From: an uncultured Muribaculaceae bacterium
GTDB taxonomy: Bacteria; Bacteroidota; Bacteroidia; Bacteroidales; Muribaculaceae
Reading direction: 5' to 3'
Assembly: GCA_944321715.1 (NCBI GenBank)
Contig: CALUMJ010000004.1
Coordinates: 1 to 64,000 of the forward strand
Length of the DNA: 64,000 nucleotides
Made by a program: the position numbers and the translations under genes. The notes under the pieces were generated by a model. The model had not been told where the DNA came from. It saw nothing but the letters and a program-made list of their open reading frames with translations, and made no database searches. This document shows, piece after piece, positions 44,135-53,823 of this stretch. How positions within the stretch are numbered: the stretch's first letter is position 1; each line of letters starts with the position of its first letter.

Positions 44135-45728
44135 AATGTTGAGGAAAATTGTCGTGGCCGCAATGGCTTGTGCCATAATGCCATTGTCGGGAACTTTTGT
44201 GATGGCGCAAGAAAGCTCGCAGCAGAAAATCATGGATGCTGTGATGCAGGTGTATGCCGAAGAGTTGAAAAAGAACCCCGACGACTATGCCGTGCTTTAC
44301 AGCCGTGCCAGCCAGTATTTCATAAACGAAGATTACGCTAAGGCTCTCGCCGATGTGAATGCAGCCATAAATGCCACAACACGCAGCGACTTGCCGATGC
44401 TTGTCGATGAATATGTGTTGAGGGCAAAAATATACAATGCTACAGGTAAAGCGCAGTTGGCTCTTGCCGACTTGCAAGAGGCCAACAAGCTCGACCCTTC
44501 GTCGGATGCGGTGCTGAACATGCTTGCCGACTCGTATTACACAAACGGCGACTGGAGCAATGCCCGCAATTGCTACATGTCGCTGTACCGCCGCAGCAAT
44601 ATAAACTATAAGGCCATTTTGGGGCTTGCACGCTCGGAGGTGAAACTGAACAATGCAGGGCAAGCAATGGAATATGCCAACAGGGCGGTGGAATTGTATC
44701 CTGCCGACATGGCTGTGTACGTTGGCCGTTCAGAGGTTTATGAGTTGCTTGGACGAAACCAAGAGGCTGCCCAAGACCTGATAATGGCATTGAGCATTTC
44801 GGACGGTGGCGGGGATGCCATCAGGCGGCTGATGCGCCTGTCGGACGTGGCATACGGCGATGTGGTAGCTGCCCTCGATGCCAGCATTTCTAATGCGCCC
44901 GAGACTGGGATGTTTTATTACATAAAATCGTCGGTACAAGTGAGCCATTTCGACTATGCCAATGGATTGCGCACGTTGCAGGAAATCATTTCACGCAAGT
45001 TGTATGACTACCACGGCATCTACTATGATGCTGCAACTGCGGCTTACAACTTGAGCCGCTTCGATGAAGCATTGACTTATATCGACACGGCAATAAACAT
45101 GCAGAGTGAGCTGCCATATTACTATGTGCTGAAATCGCAAATCTTGAGTGCCATGAGCCGTGCCGATGAGGCCTATAATGCGGTCAAGGTGGGATTGATG
45201 GTTAAATCGGATGATATGGAGTTGCTCTATCAACGTGCCATGCTCGACATCGATGCCGGTGAATATCGCACGGCGCAACAGGGGCTGAACGAAATAATAA
45301 TGACAAATGCCTCGTGGGCGAGGGCAAGGTATATGCGCGGCTGGCTGCGCAAGAATTGCCTTGGCGATGAAACGTCGGCAAAAAGCGATTTCAACGAAAT
45401 ATTGCTTACCGGCGATGGTGGCGAACTGCTGCGAGGTTTCGTTTTGCACGAACTCGGACGTGACGATGAGGCCGCCCAATGGTGCGAGAGCATCGCGAAA
45501 GACGCTAAACGCGCCGGCGGTGAAGCATGCTTTGTGGCCGCTGTGGTGATGGCGCAGTGTGGACGTGACGACAGTGCCATTGACTATTTAGACCGCGCCT
45601 TGACGCTTGGCTATGGGAGCTATTACGACGTGATGGACAACGAGATGCCATTGCGCTCGTTGCAACCTGTGCGCCACCTTGAGAAATTCAGGGCGACGGT
45701 GGAGGCGCATAAGTCGCTGTTTGAATAG
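44127..45728 (+). CDS. Secreted TPR-repeat protein
   Basis: A 533-residue exported protein from the ATG at 44127 (a TTG three codons before it is possible). The signal peptide covers about 1-27 (cleavage after VMAQ). The mature part is built of tetratricopeptide repeats, for example DYAVLYSRASQYFINEDYAKALADVNAAIN (about 54-83), and others at 93-125, 165-190 and 310-360. TPR proteins bind partner proteins; which one is unknown. It starts inside the end of kdsA, which suggests coupled translation. A terminator follows at 45756-45787. Confidence 0.83.
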   Translation: MDRMLRKIVVAAMACAIMPLSGTFVMAQESSQQKIMDAVMQVYAEELKKNPDDYAVLYSRASQYFINEDYAKALADVNAAINATTRSDLPMLVDEYVLRAKIYNATGKAQLALADLQEANKLDPSSDAVLNMLADSYYTNGDWSNARNCYMSLYRRSNINYKAILGLARSEVKLNNAGQAMEYANRAVELYPADMAVYVGRSEVYELLGRNQEAAQDLIMALSISDGGGDAIRRLMRLSDVAYGDVVAALDASISNAPETGMFYYIKSSVQVSHFDYANGLRTLQEIISRKLYDYHGIYYDAATAAYNLSRFDEALTYIDTAINMQSELPYYYVLKSQILSAMSRADEAYNAVKVGLMVKSDDMELLYQRAMLDIDAGEYRTAQQGLNEIIMTNASWARARYMRGWLRKNCLGDETSAKSDFNEILLTGDGGELLRGFVLHELGRDDEAAQWCESIAKDAKRAGGEACFVAAVVMAQCGRDDSAIDYLDRALTLGYGSYYDVMDNEMPLRSLQPVRHLEKFRATVEAHKSLFE

Positions 45729-45755
45729 CAAAACTGCGCATTTGATATAAGAGAT

Positions 45756-45787
45756 TGGCGGTCACTGCGGTGTGCTGCCAGTTTTTT
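45756..45787 (+). terminator. Likely terminator after the TPR gene
   Basis: TGGCGGT and a near complement ending GCTGCCA (45756-45780, with wobble pairs) are followed by GTTTTTTA. Confidence 0.5.
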
Positions 45788-45973
45788 ATTGTGGGCATTT
45801 TGTTCGCCGCTTTTCTTCGGTGTGGTCAGTTTGCACATTGCCAGAAAAGTTCGTTACGCACGGCGTAGCGTGAAATGGGGAAATATGCAATAAAGCTGGC
45901 AGTAAGCAAGGGTGTTACTATACGGCAATCGAAGTGGGAAGACTTATCGGTTGGTTATTGGCCTCTCTTACAT

Positions 45974-46018
45974 ATACAAAACGGGCAGCCCATTATGTGC
46001 GGACTGCCTGTTTTGTAT
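45974..46018. terminator. Bidirectional terminator
   Basis: ATACAAAACGGGCAG (45974-45988) pairs with CTGCCTGTTTTGTAT (46004-46018) with one G-T pair. The A-rich and T-rich ends suit termination from either side, so it probably ends the leftward nuclease gene. Confidence 0.75.
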
Positions 46019-46058
46019 GTCTTGGCTTTGTCGCCTTTAGCCGGTGAATCGTGAGGTT

Positions 46059-46958
46059 TTAGATGTTGCCCAATTGCTCTTTGTTGAGTTTTGTCAGTTG
46101 CGAAACCACGTCTAATGGCATCCCTGCTGCCAGCATTTCCCGGGCAATTTCAATGGCTTTTTGATTGGCCCCCCGGGCAAGCCCCTCGGCAAGCCCTTCG
46201 GCGTGGCCTTTCTTCTCGGCGGTGGTGATGACGCTGTACATGTCGCGGAAGTTCTTCAAGCTGTCTTCATACTGGTTCATCTCAGTGGGGGTGAAGCGCG
46301 CTATTTCGGCCGCCTCGAACAGCCGCGTGAACACACGGTCTTGCAATGCGGCCGGGCGCTCGAACAGCGACGAGAGGTTGCGCAGCACGAAGAGCCACTT
46401 GTCAAACATCGTTTTAAGCTCATTTTCCGCCTTGTTGAATTTTGGCATCTCAAGGTAATAGAGAGCCAACTTGTCGTAGAAAACCGTGCCAGTTGCCGAG
46501 TCGGTCAGCCTCACCTCGTGGCGGTAAATCCCGTCGTCGCTGCGGTCGAACACGAAGTTGAGTATGCTCACGGCATATACGGCTTTCAGCTCATAGTTCC
46601 AGTTCCCACGTTTGGCCTGCTCGCGGATGGGGAAAGTGAGATAATATATGCTGCGGTCCTTGAAGAATTCTTGTTCGCCCTTTTGCATCTCCACAAGGAA
46701 TTTCTCGCCCATGTCGTTCTCGCAGTACACGTCGAACACAGCTTTACGGTCGAGTTCCAAGTTCCCAAGGTGTTCGGTGTTGAGGTAGGTGATGTCCTTG
46801 ATGCGCTCGCTACCCTCGAACAGCGCATTCAAGAAGCTGATGAGCAGCTCCTTGTTGATGTCGGAGCCAAACAGTTTCTTGAATCCGAAATCGGTGTACG
46901 GGTTGATGTACCGCTCCTTCCTGCTGTCATATTCCATAGCATAAATACTTTTTTCCAC
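46059..46958 (-). CDS. Rpn-family PD-(D/E)XK nuclease / putative transposase
   Basis: A 299-residue protein (292 from the second ATG at 46937, which gives MEYDSRKERYINPYTDFGF, the more usual N-terminus). It starts with the family block RYINPYTDFGFKKLFG. The nuclease core is visible as FDVYCENDMGEKFLVEMQKGEQ (about 80-101: Asp then Glu-x-Gln, the PD-(D/E)XK variant of the Rpn family). The C-terminal end holds GLAEGLARGANQKAIEIAREM, typical for this group. Such proteins promote recombination in E. coli. Here the gene is alone and no transposon ends are seen. Confidence 0.87.
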   Translation of the reverse strand: MEKSIYAMEYDSRKERYINPYTDFGFKKLFGSDINKELLISFLNALFEGSERIKDITYLNTEHLGNLELDRKAVFDVYCENDMGEKFLVEMQKGEQEFFKDRSIYYLTFPIREQAKRGNWNYELKAVYAVSILNFVFDRSDDGIYRHEVRLTDSATGTVFYDKLALYYLEMPKFNKAENELKTMFDKWLFVLRNLSSLFERPAALQDRVFTRLFEAAEIARFTPTEMNQYEDSLKNFRDMYSVITTAEKKGHAEGLAEGLARGANQKAIEIAREMLAAGMPLDVVSQLTKLNKEQLGNI

Positions 46959-47107
46959 AAAGTAAGCAAAAATCTGTCAACTTTCACATTACAGGCATCC
47001 ACATTTTGGGCGCGGGAGTGCTGTTTTGGCGCAGTCCTCATGCTCAATTATAATTGTAGCTCTGTGGTACGGCCTATTTTGCCAAATGTGATTTCCTTGG
47101 TTGCGGG

Positions 47108-48277
47108 TTAGCGGTATTCAAATGTGCCCATTTCGCTTTTGATGGTCAGGAGATTTTCGGGGGCTTCCTCGATGTGCCCAACTATTTGTGCGTCGATATT
47201 GAAGCTGCGGGAGATGTCGATTATGGCTTGTGCATCACACGGAGCGACGTAGATTTCCATGCGATGGCCCATGTTGAACACTTTGTACATCTCTTTCCAG
47301 TCGGTGCCTGATTGTTCCTGAATGAGCTTGAATAGCGGCGGAATTGGGAACAAGTTGTCCTTTACAACGTGCTTGCCAGTGACAAAGTGCATCACTTTGG
47401 TTTGTGCGCCGCCCGAGCAGTGTACCATTCCGTGGATGCGATGGCGCATCGTGTCGAGGATTTTTTTGATTACAGGTGCGTAGGTGCGGGTGGGCGACAA
47501 AACGAGCTTTCCGGCATCCAATGGAACGCCCGGCACGGTGTCGGTGAGTCCTATCGTGCCTGAGTAAACAAGGTCGGCGGGTACGTTATGGTCGTATGTT
47601 TCGGGATATTTCTCGGCTACTGCCTTTGCAAACACGTCGTGCCTTGCCGAAGTCAGCCCGTTGCTTCCCATGCCCCCGTTGTATTGCTTTTCGTAGGTGG
47701 CTTGCCCCGACGATGCCAGCCCAACAATCACGTCGCCGGCGGCGATGTTGGCATTGTCAATCACATCGCTGCGCCGCATGCGGCATGTGACTGTGCTATC
47801 GACGATGATTGTGCGCACGAGGTCGCCCACGTCGGCAGTTTCGCCCCCTGTCGAAATAATATTAACGCCCAATTGTCGCAATTCTTGCAGCAGCTCCTCA
47901 GTGCCGTTGATTATTGCCGCAATCACTTCGCCGGGAATGAGCATCTTGTTGCGGCCGATTGTCGATGAGAGCAGTATGTTGTCGGTAGCTCCCACGCACA
48001 GCAGGTCGTCGATGTTCATAATCAAGGCATCTTGCGCAATACCTTTCCACACACTCAAGTCGCCTGTTTCACGCCAGTAGGCGTATGCGAGTGACGATTT
48101 GGTGCCGGCACCGTCGGCGTGCATGATGTTGCAGTATTCAGGGTCGCCTCCAAGCAGGTCGGGAATTATTTTGCAGAAAGCCTTTGGGTACAAGCCTTTG
48201 TCAACATTCTTGATGGCATTGTGTACATCTTCTTTCGATGCCGACACTCCGCGCAGGTCATAACGTTGGTCAGTCAT
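47108..48277 (-). CDS. purM: Phosphoribosylformylglycinamidine cyclo-ligase (AIR synthase)
   Basis: Closes the imidazole ring of purines: FGAM plus ATP gives AIR. 389 residues from the ATG at 48277 (MTDQRYDLRGVSASKEDVHN). The frame runs 110 codons further upstream but that is inside cdsA on the same strand and has no family match. Blocks: MHADGAGTKSSLAYAYW (about 50-66), DDLLCVGATDNILLSSTIGRN (about 90-110), TGGETADVGDLVRT (about 144-157) and VGLASSGQATYEKQYN (about 184-199). The C-terminal FNMGHRMEIYV block is present. It lies 14 bases after cdsA, so one transcript is likely. Confidence 0.94.
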   Translation of the reverse strand: MTDQRYDLRGVSASKEDVHNAIKNVDKGLYPKAFCKIIPDLLGGDPEYCNIMHADGAGTKSSLAYAYWRETGDLSVWKGIAQDALIMNIDDLLCVGATDNILLSSTIGRNKMLIPGEVIAAIINGTEELLQELRQLGVNIISTGGETADVGDLVRTIIVDSTVTCRMRRSDVIDNANIAAGDVIVGLASSGQATYEKQYNGGMGSNGLTSARHDVFAKAVAEKYPETYDHNVPADLVYSGTIGLTDTVPGVPLDAGKLVLSPTRTYAPVIKKILDTMRHRIHGMVHCSGGAQTKVMHFVTGKHVVKDNLFPIPPLFKLIQEQSGTDWKEMYKVFNMGHRMEIYVAPCDAQAIIDISRSFNIDAQIVGHIEEAPENLLTIKSEMGTFEYR

Positions 48278-48291
48278 AGCGATGTGTATAT

Positions 48292-49155
48292 TTAGATTTT
48301 TATCATTATATCCAACATTAGGAGGAATGCCACGATAACTGGCGATACCAGCAGCAAGCTGTCGATTCGGTCGAGTATTCCGCCGTGGCCAGGGATTAAG
48401 TGCCCCGAGTCTTTGACGTGGACTGTGCGCTTGAGCAGCGACTCGGCGAGGTCGCCCCATGTAGCGAAAACTGGCACAATGATGCCCAGCACAATGAATG
48501 CTTCGAGTGGTAAGAGCATGTGTGGGCCAAAGAGCTCTTCGCCGAAGTAGTATAGCAGAAATCCGGCAATTGCGCTGAATGCCAATCCACCCCAAAATCC
48601 TTCCCAAGATTTCTTGGGCGATATGCGTTCAAACAGGCGGTGGCGACCCAGCAGGCTGCCCACGCAGAATGCTCCTGTGTCGTTGAGCCAAATCATTATA
48701 AAGATGGCTAATAACAATTTGGAGCTGCAGAAGTATATCGTATTGAGCATTGCCAACGGCAGTGCCACATATATTTGTGCCAAACACGAGTGTGCAAACG
48801 ATTGCAGGGCGTTGTCGGCCTTGATGTATATTTGTAAAATGATGCGGGCCACTATGTAGGTGATGCACAAGGCGGTAAATAGCTCATATAGACTAACGGC
48901 ATGAGGGCTGGGGTATTTTTGTCCGTGGAGGAAAAATGCCGAGAATAGCATCACGCCCCCAAAGCAGTCGAGAATGATTACCAGAAGCTTGTGGCGGCTA
49001 TTATTGTCAACCAAGTGGTGCAATTCGATAATTCCCAGCACAGTGAAAATGGCGAAAAGCCCATAAAACAAGTAAGGTGATTGTAGCAGCAATGCAGCGA
49101 CAATCAAAGCGACGTAAATGCTGCCCGATGCAGCCCTGACCAATATTTTTTTCAC
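48292..49155 (-). CDS. cdsA: Phosphatidate cytidylyltransferase
   Basis: Makes CDP-diacylglycerol from phosphatidate and CTP in the inner membrane, the branch point of phospholipid synthesis. 287 residues with about seven to eight hydrophobic segments, the first at about 10-45. The CDS signature is near the C-terminus: KRTVHVKDSGHLIPGHGG followed by ILDRIDSLL (about 238-264). A conserved LNDTGAFCVGSLLGR segment (about 155-170) lies before it. It has its own promoter and is followed by purM. Confidence 0.95.
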   Translation of the reverse strand: MKKILVRAASGSIYVALIVAALLLQSPYLFYGLFAIFTVLGIIELHHLVDNNSRHKLLVIILDCFGGVMLFSAFFLHGQKYPSPHAVSLYELFTALCITYIVARIILQIYIKADNALQSFAHSCLAQIYVALPLAMLNTIYFCSSKLLLAIFIMIWLNDTGAFCVGSLLGRHRLFERISPKKSWEGFWGGLAFSAIAGFLLYYFGEELFGPHMLLPLEAFIVLGIIVPVFATWGDLAESLLKRTVHVKDSGHLIPGHGGILDRIDSLLLVSPVIVAFLLMLDIMIKI

Positions 49156-49187
49156 TGTAATGGTATTTTGAAAATTTATTACGAAGA

Positions 49188-49218
49188 CAAAGTTAATTAA
49201 TATTCCAAAATGTTCAAA
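49188..49218 (-). promoter_or_regulatory. Promoter of cdsA-purM
   Basis: On the minus strand TTTG (49215-49218) is followed after 19 bases by TAACTTTG (49188-49195). This fits the Bacteroidetes consensus with a 19-base spacer. Confidence 0.65.
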
Positions 49219-49378
49219 ATCCCATCTCGGTAAATGGCAATGATGAGCTTAAAATTGCGGAAATGTGATGTGTGTGACAATTTTTTATAGACAAAAGGGG
49301 GTGTATTTGAAAAGTTATTATTAATTTCGGCAATGCGAAATGTTACATGATTGTCATACGATTTAAGGATAGTTGTGG

Positions 49379-49386
49379 TAATTTTG
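49379..49386 (+). promoter_or_regulatory. -7 element before the two-component operon
   Basis: TAATTTTG at 49379-49386 matches the -7 element, 22 bases before the response-regulator ATG. The -33 position (CATA) does not match. Confidence 0.45.
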
Positions 49387-49408
49387 CAAATCATAAACGT
49401 ATTTAAGT

Positions 49409-50098
49409 ATGGCTACGAAAAGCAGAATCTTAGTCGTGGATGACGAAGATACTATTTGTGAAGTGTTGAAGCTCAACCTTGAGATAGCCGGCTATGATGT
49501 CGATACCGCCAATTCGGCCGAGGCAGCCATGAAGATGCCTCTTGCCGATTATGACTTGTATATCATAGACGTGATGATGGGTGAGATGAACGGTTTCGAC
49601 TTTGCATCGAAAATCCGTATGACCGAAGCACTGAAAGATATTCCGATTATAATATGCACGGCAAAGGATAGCGAGGAAGATTTGCTCGACGGTTTCAGCC
49701 GTGGAATAGACGACTATGTGAAAAAGCCATTTTCGGTGCGTGAGCTTGTGGTACGCATCAAGAGTGTGCTGCGCCGCACCAAAGGTGCTGAAAGCGAGGA
49801 AGGTGCATCGTCGCTAACATACAACACGCTGGTGCTTGATGCCGAGAAGAAGTTATGCTCCATCGACGGTGAAGAGATTTCACTCACCAAGAAGGAATTT
49901 GAAATATTGCGGTTGTTCTTGCAAAACCGGGGGCGTATATTCTCGCGCGAAGAGATATTGGGCAAAGTGTGGGAAGATGACGTGCTGGTAATTGACCGTA
50001 CCATTGACGTGAATATCAATAGGTTGAGAAAGAAATTAAAACAATATGGTAACAACATTATAACTAAACTGGGGTATGGATACGGTTTCAAAGAGTAA
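49409..50098 (+). CDS. rprY: OmpR-family response regulator (RprY-like)
   Basis: DNA-binding response regulator of 229 residues. The receiver domain has the acidic pocket Asp11-Asp12 (VVDDED), phospho-acceptor Asp54 (YIIDVMMGE), Thr/Ala at TAK (about 84-86) and Lys106 in VKKPF. The winged-helix output domain spans about 130-228 (ISLTKKEFEILRLFLQNRGRIFSREEIL, DVNINRLRKKL, ITKLGYGYGFKE). It overlaps the histidine kinase gene by 23 bases. Layout matches RprY of Bacteroides fragilis; the identity with that protein is an inference from family, not a database match. Confidence 0.9.
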   Translation: MATKSRILVVDDEDTICEVLKLNLEIAGYDVDTANSAEAAMKMPLADYDLYIIDVMMGEMNGFDFASKIRMTEALKDIPIIICTAKDSEEDLLDGFSRGIDDYVKKPFSVRELVVRIKSVLRRTKGAESEEGASSLTYNTLVLDAEKKLCSIDGEEISLTKKEFEILRLFLQNRGRIFSREEILGKVWEDDVLVIDRTIDVNINRLRKKLKQYGNNIITKLGYGYGFKE

Positions 50099-51521
50099 GT
50101 TTAATTATCAGACAAGACTGTTTTTCCTTATCATCGTGTTTACGTGGATTTTGACGTTTGCATTTTTCACGTTGCAATATACGCGTGAAAAGGAGTATAA
50201 AGTGAAAACGCTCAACAACGAGCTGCAAATGCTCAACATGAAGGTGTTGCACAGCATCGAGAACCACGACAGCATCGACAGGTTGCATATTGAGAGTCTG
50301 CTGGCCGATGACTCGGTGCGGGTGACTGTCATGGACATGGCTGGCAATGTGCTTTATGACAATTCGCACAGCGGAGAGTTGGAAAACCATATCGACCGCG
50401 TGGAAATGGAGAATGCAATAGCCCATGGCGAAGGTTACACCATACGCCGCCGCTCCGATACCGACCGTAACGAATACTTCTATTCGGCCACGAGGGGTGA
50501 CTCGGTAGTGGTGCGTACAGCCCTGCCTTACAGCAAGGCGTTGACCGACTATTTCAGAGTGGATTCGGTGTATATGTGGATAATAGTGCTGGTGGCACTG
50601 ATAGTGAGCGTGGTGGCTTATTTTGCAACCCGCCGCTTAGGACAAAGCATACAGAACTTGAGCGATTTTGCCACGCAGGCCGAACAGGGCAACATACTTA
50701 CCTACGACACTTCGAGCTTCCCTCAGGACGAATTGGGTGAAATATCGAGGCAAATCATAAGCCTTTACAAGAAGTTGAAGCAGACCATACAGGAACGTGA
50801 CGACAATATGCGTAACGCCATATTCGAGGAGCAGGAGAAGGTGCGCATCAAGCAGCAGCTTACCAGCAATATAAACCATGAGATTAAAACTCCGGTTCAT
50901 GCCATACAGGCTTGTTTGGAAACTGTGGTGAACAATCGTGACAGTTTCGACAAGGATACTATATTGGGGCTTATAGACAAGGCCTACCAGAATGTGCAGC
51001 GGTTGTGCTCGTTGTTGCACGACATATCGGTAATCACGCGCATTACCGAAGCTGGCGACCAAATCAAGAAGTCGGCAGTGAATATCAATGAGGTGCTTGC
51101 ATCGGTAGTCGATGATGTCGAGCAGTTCCCTCCCGAAAAGCGAATGAGGGTGAACGTGAATGTTCCCGATGGAATGGTTGTGCAAGGTAACGACACGCTT
51201 ATCGAGGCAATTTTCCACAATTTGCTCATTAATGCCCTGTCGTACTCTGGCGGCCGCGACATATTTATCGATATGGTTGAGGAAACCCCCGAATATTATA
51301 AGTTCCGTTTTGCCGACAACGGTGTGGGCGTAGCTCCCGAACATCTCAACCACCTGTTTGAGCGTTTCTACCGTGTGGACGAGGGCCGTTCACGGAAACT
51401 CGGGGGTACGGGATTGGGATTGGCAATTGTGAAGAATGCCATACTTTTCCATCGCGGCACTGTGACGGTGCGAAACCGTCAGGCCGGTGGACTTGAGTTT
51501 ACATTTACTATCCACAAATGA
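50076..51521 (+). CDS. rprX: Sensor histidine kinase (RprX-like)
   Basis: Inner-membrane histidine kinase of 481 residues. Two membrane helices (about 14-34 and 165-184) enclose a periplasmic sensor region of about 130 residues. HAMP-like linker (about 185-240), then the H box with His268 in SNINHEIKTPVHAIQ. The catalytic domain shows N (HNLLINALSYS, about 388-398), G1 (FADNGVGVAPE), F and G2 (GGTGLGLAIVKNA, about 448-460). The start overlaps the regulator gene. The kinase should phosphorylate Asp54 of that regulator. The signal is unknown. Confidence 0.92.
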   Translation: MDTVSKSKFNYQTRLFFLIIVFTWILTFAFFTLQYTREKEYKVKTLNNELQMLNMKVLHSIENHDSIDRLHIESLLADDSVRVTVMDMAGNVLYDNSHSGELENHIDRVEMENAIAHGEGYTIRRRSDTDRNEYFYSATRGDSVVVRTALPYSKALTDYFRVDSVYMWIIVLVALIVSVVAYFATRRLGQSIQNLSDFATQAEQGNILTYDTSSFPQDELGEISRQIISLYKKLKQTIQERDDNMRNAIFEEQEKVRIKQQLTSNINHEIKTPVHAIQACLETVVNNRDSFDKDTILGLIDKAYQNVQRLCSLLHDISVITRITEAGDQIKKSAVNINEVLASVVDDVEQFPPEKRMRVNVNVPDGMVVQGNDTLIEAIFHNLLINALSYSGGRDIFIDMVEETPEYYKFRFADNGVGVAPEHLNHLFERFYRVDEGRSRKLGGTGLGLAIVKNAILFHRGTVTVRNRQAGGLEFTFTIHK

Positions 51522-51556
51522 AAAATAAATAGAAGTAAAACACATAACTTTATATT

Positions 51557-53800
51557 ATGAGTCCTATTTTCACAGTAATCATTATTGTACTGGCGTTGCT
51601 TGCTATCTTGGACCTGATAGTGGGCGTATCCAACGATGCAGTGAATTTCCTGAATTCGGCGTTGGGTGCAAAAATTGCTCCGATGAAGGTCATCTTGACG
51701 GTGGCTTCGGTGGGCATATTGATTGGTGTCGTGACGTCAAACGGCATGATGGAAGTGGCCCGCAGCGGTGTGATGCACCCGGGCATGTTTACTTTCCGCG
51801 AAATTATGTTCCTGTTTGTGGGTGTGATGCTCACCGATGTGATTTTGTTGAACACATTTAATTCGCTTGGCTTGCCCACTTCGACCACCGTGTCGCTGAT
51901 TTCGGAGTTGCTCGGTAGTGCTGTTGCGGTGGCATCATTCAAGATTTATGCCGACCCAAGCCTGAGCATATCCGACTTAGGGTCGTTTATCAATAGCGGC
52001 AAGGCGTTGGTAATCATATCGGGCATATTGTTGTCGGTGGTGATAGCATTCACTGTCGGTGCGATATTGATGTACTTTAGCCGCATCCTTTTCACATTCC
52101 GTTATGCCAAAGGTTTGAAACGGTTTGGTGCAGTGTGGTGCGGAATTTCGATAGTAGGCATTTTGTATTTTGCTATTTTCCAAGGCATGAAGAGTTCGGG
52201 GCTTTTCTCGGCCGAAGTGCTTGGGTATATCAACGACCACATCTATGTGGTACTTTTCGTAACATGGGTGGTTTCGTCGTTGATAATGTGGATTTTGCAA
52301 CTGTGCAAGGTGAATATAATGAAAATCACCATCCTTGCAGGAACAATGGCACTCGCACTTGCGTTTGCAGGTAACGACCTTGTCAATTTCATAGGTGTTC
52401 CGCTTGCCGGACTCGATTCATACATGATTGCCCTTAACAATGGAGCTAATGAAAATATGCTGATGGGCGAACTTGCCAAGCCTGCGCAAGCCAACATTTG
52501 GTTCCTCGTCGTTTCGGGCATAGTGATGATATTGACGCTGTTTTTCTCGCGCTCGGCGATGCGTGTGGCCGAAACACAACTTAACCTGTCGTCGCAGCAC
52601 GACGAGGAGGAGCGTTTCGGTTCATCCCCGGCATCACGTTCGTTGGTACGTACAGCGCTTGCACTTAATACATTCTATAAGCGCATTATGCCCGAGGCAT
52701 TGCTCGAACGCATCAACAAGCGTTTCGTGCCGTTGACCGAGGAGGAGCGTGGGTCGGCAGCATACGACCACATCAGGGCCGTTGTAAACCTCACGGCGGC
52801 TGCTATCCTTATATGTATCGGCACATCGTTCCAGTTGCCGCTTTCCACCACCTACGTGGTGTTTATGGTAGCAATGGGTTCGTCGCTTGCCGACCGTGCA
52901 TGGGGCCGCGATAGTGCCGTTTACCGCATCACTGGTGTGATGGTGGTGATTTCGGGTTGGTTCCTGACTGCGGTTGTGGGATTCACGGCTTCGTTCATTA
53001 TCGGCATTCTGTTGATGTGGGGTGGCTGGATTTCATTTGTCATCATACTCATAATATGCGGGTATGTGCTGTGCTATAATCTGATTTTCAAATCCAAGAA
53101 GAAAGAGGATGACGAGGTTGAACGCTTGCAGCTCAAAGAAGATGCCAATGCCGAGGACGTGCTTTACTCATGCACCGAAACTGTGGTCAGCACCATGGAA
53201 GATGTGTCGTCGATTTACAACCACATGCTTGTCGCTCTATATACCGAGAATCGCAAAGTGCTGAAAGAAACGGTTGCGCAGTCGGAAGCCTTGTATAACG
53301 AAGCCAATAAGCGCAAATACAATATGTCGGTCACGTTGAAACGACTCGAAGAGCAGAACATCGAAACGGGCTACTTCTATGTGCAAGTGGTGGACTACCT
53401 GAGCGAGGTGTCGAAGGCGTTGTTGCACTGCACGCGTCCGGCATACGAGCATATCAATAACAACCACCGCAGCTTATCGGAAAGCCAGATAATGGACTTG
53501 AAAACTATCAACGACGAGGTTGATAACATATTTGCAACTATCAACCAAATGTTGCGTAACAAGGATTTTACTGGCATTGACGAGGTGATGACTATGCGTG
53601 ACGAATTGTTCTCGACTATTGCCGAGAGCATAAAGAACCAAATACGCCGATTGAAGAATCAGGAGATGAGCACGCGTGCCAGCGAGCTGTACCTTAACAT
53701 CTTGAATGAAACCAAGAATATGGTGTTGCAATCGCGCAATCTGCTCAAATCGCAAGCATATTTCCTTAATAAGATACAGGTGTCGAGCACTCGTCCGTAA
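51557..53800 (+). CDS. PiT-family inorganic phosphate transporter with PhoU-like tail
   Basis: Inner-membrane phosphate (or cation-coupled) permease, 747 residues. Ten or more hydrophobic helices cover about 1-525. The family signature GVSNDAVNFLNSALG (about 22-36) and its repeat AGNDLVNFIGVPLAG (about 273-287) carry the two conserved Asn-Asp pairs. The C-terminal third (about 540-735) is a soluble helical domain with a PhoU-like look (VVSTMEDVSSIYNHMLVALY, YLSEVSKALLHCTRPAYEHI), so regulation may be built in. It lies 35 bases after the kinase gene in the same direction, so it may share its transcript. Confidence 0.93.
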   Translation: MSPIFTVIIIVLALLAILDLIVGVSNDAVNFLNSALGAKIAPMKVILTVASVGILIGVVTSNGMMEVARSGVMHPGMFTFREIMFLFVGVMLTDVILLNTFNSLGLPTSTTVSLISELLGSAVAVASFKIYADPSLSISDLGSFINSGKALVIISGILLSVVIAFTVGAILMYFSRILFTFRYAKGLKRFGAVWCGISIVGILYFAIFQGMKSSGLFSAEVLGYINDHIYVVLFVTWVVSSLIMWILQLCKVNIMKITILAGTMALALAFAGNDLVNFIGVPLAGLDSYMIALNNGANENMLMGELAKPAQANIWFLVVSGIVMILTLFFSRSAMRVAETQLNLSSQHDEEERFGSSPASRSLVRTALALNTFYKRIMPEALLERINKRFVPLTEEERGSAAYDHIRAVVNLTAAAILICIGTSFQLPLSTTYVVFMVAMGSSLADRAWGRDSAVYRITGVMVVISGWFLTAVVGFTASFIIGILLMWGGWISFVIILIICGYVLCYNLIFKSKKKEDDEVERLQLKEDANAEDVLYSCTETVVSTMEDVSSIYNHMLVALYTENRKVLKETVAQSEALYNEANKRKYNMSVTLKRLEEQNIETGYFYVQVVDYLSEVSKALLHCTRPAYEHINNNHRSLSESQIMDLKTINDEVDNIFATINQMLRNKDFTGIDEVMTMRDELFSTIAESIKNQIRRLKNQEMSTRASELYLNILNETKNMVLQSRNLLKSQAYFLNKIQVSSTRP

Positions 53801-53823
53801 AGGAGGCACCTATTGTAGCAACA

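Larger units (their letters stand above)
45729..46058. other. Intergenic region between convergent genes
   Basis: 330 bases between the rightward TPR gene and the leftward nuclease gene. It holds two hairpins (45756-45787 and 45974-46018). A 59-codon frame (45875-46054) crosses the second hairpin and looks non-coding. Confidence 0.65.

Noticed and set aside
45875..46054. 59-codon frame between the TPR and Rpn genes
   Set aside because: It runs through a strong terminator hairpin and has no coding look.
48278..48607. 110-codon N-terminal extension of purM
   Set aside because: The stretch lies inside cdsA on the same strand in another frame and has no family match; the ATG at 48277 gives the normal AIR synthase N-terminus.
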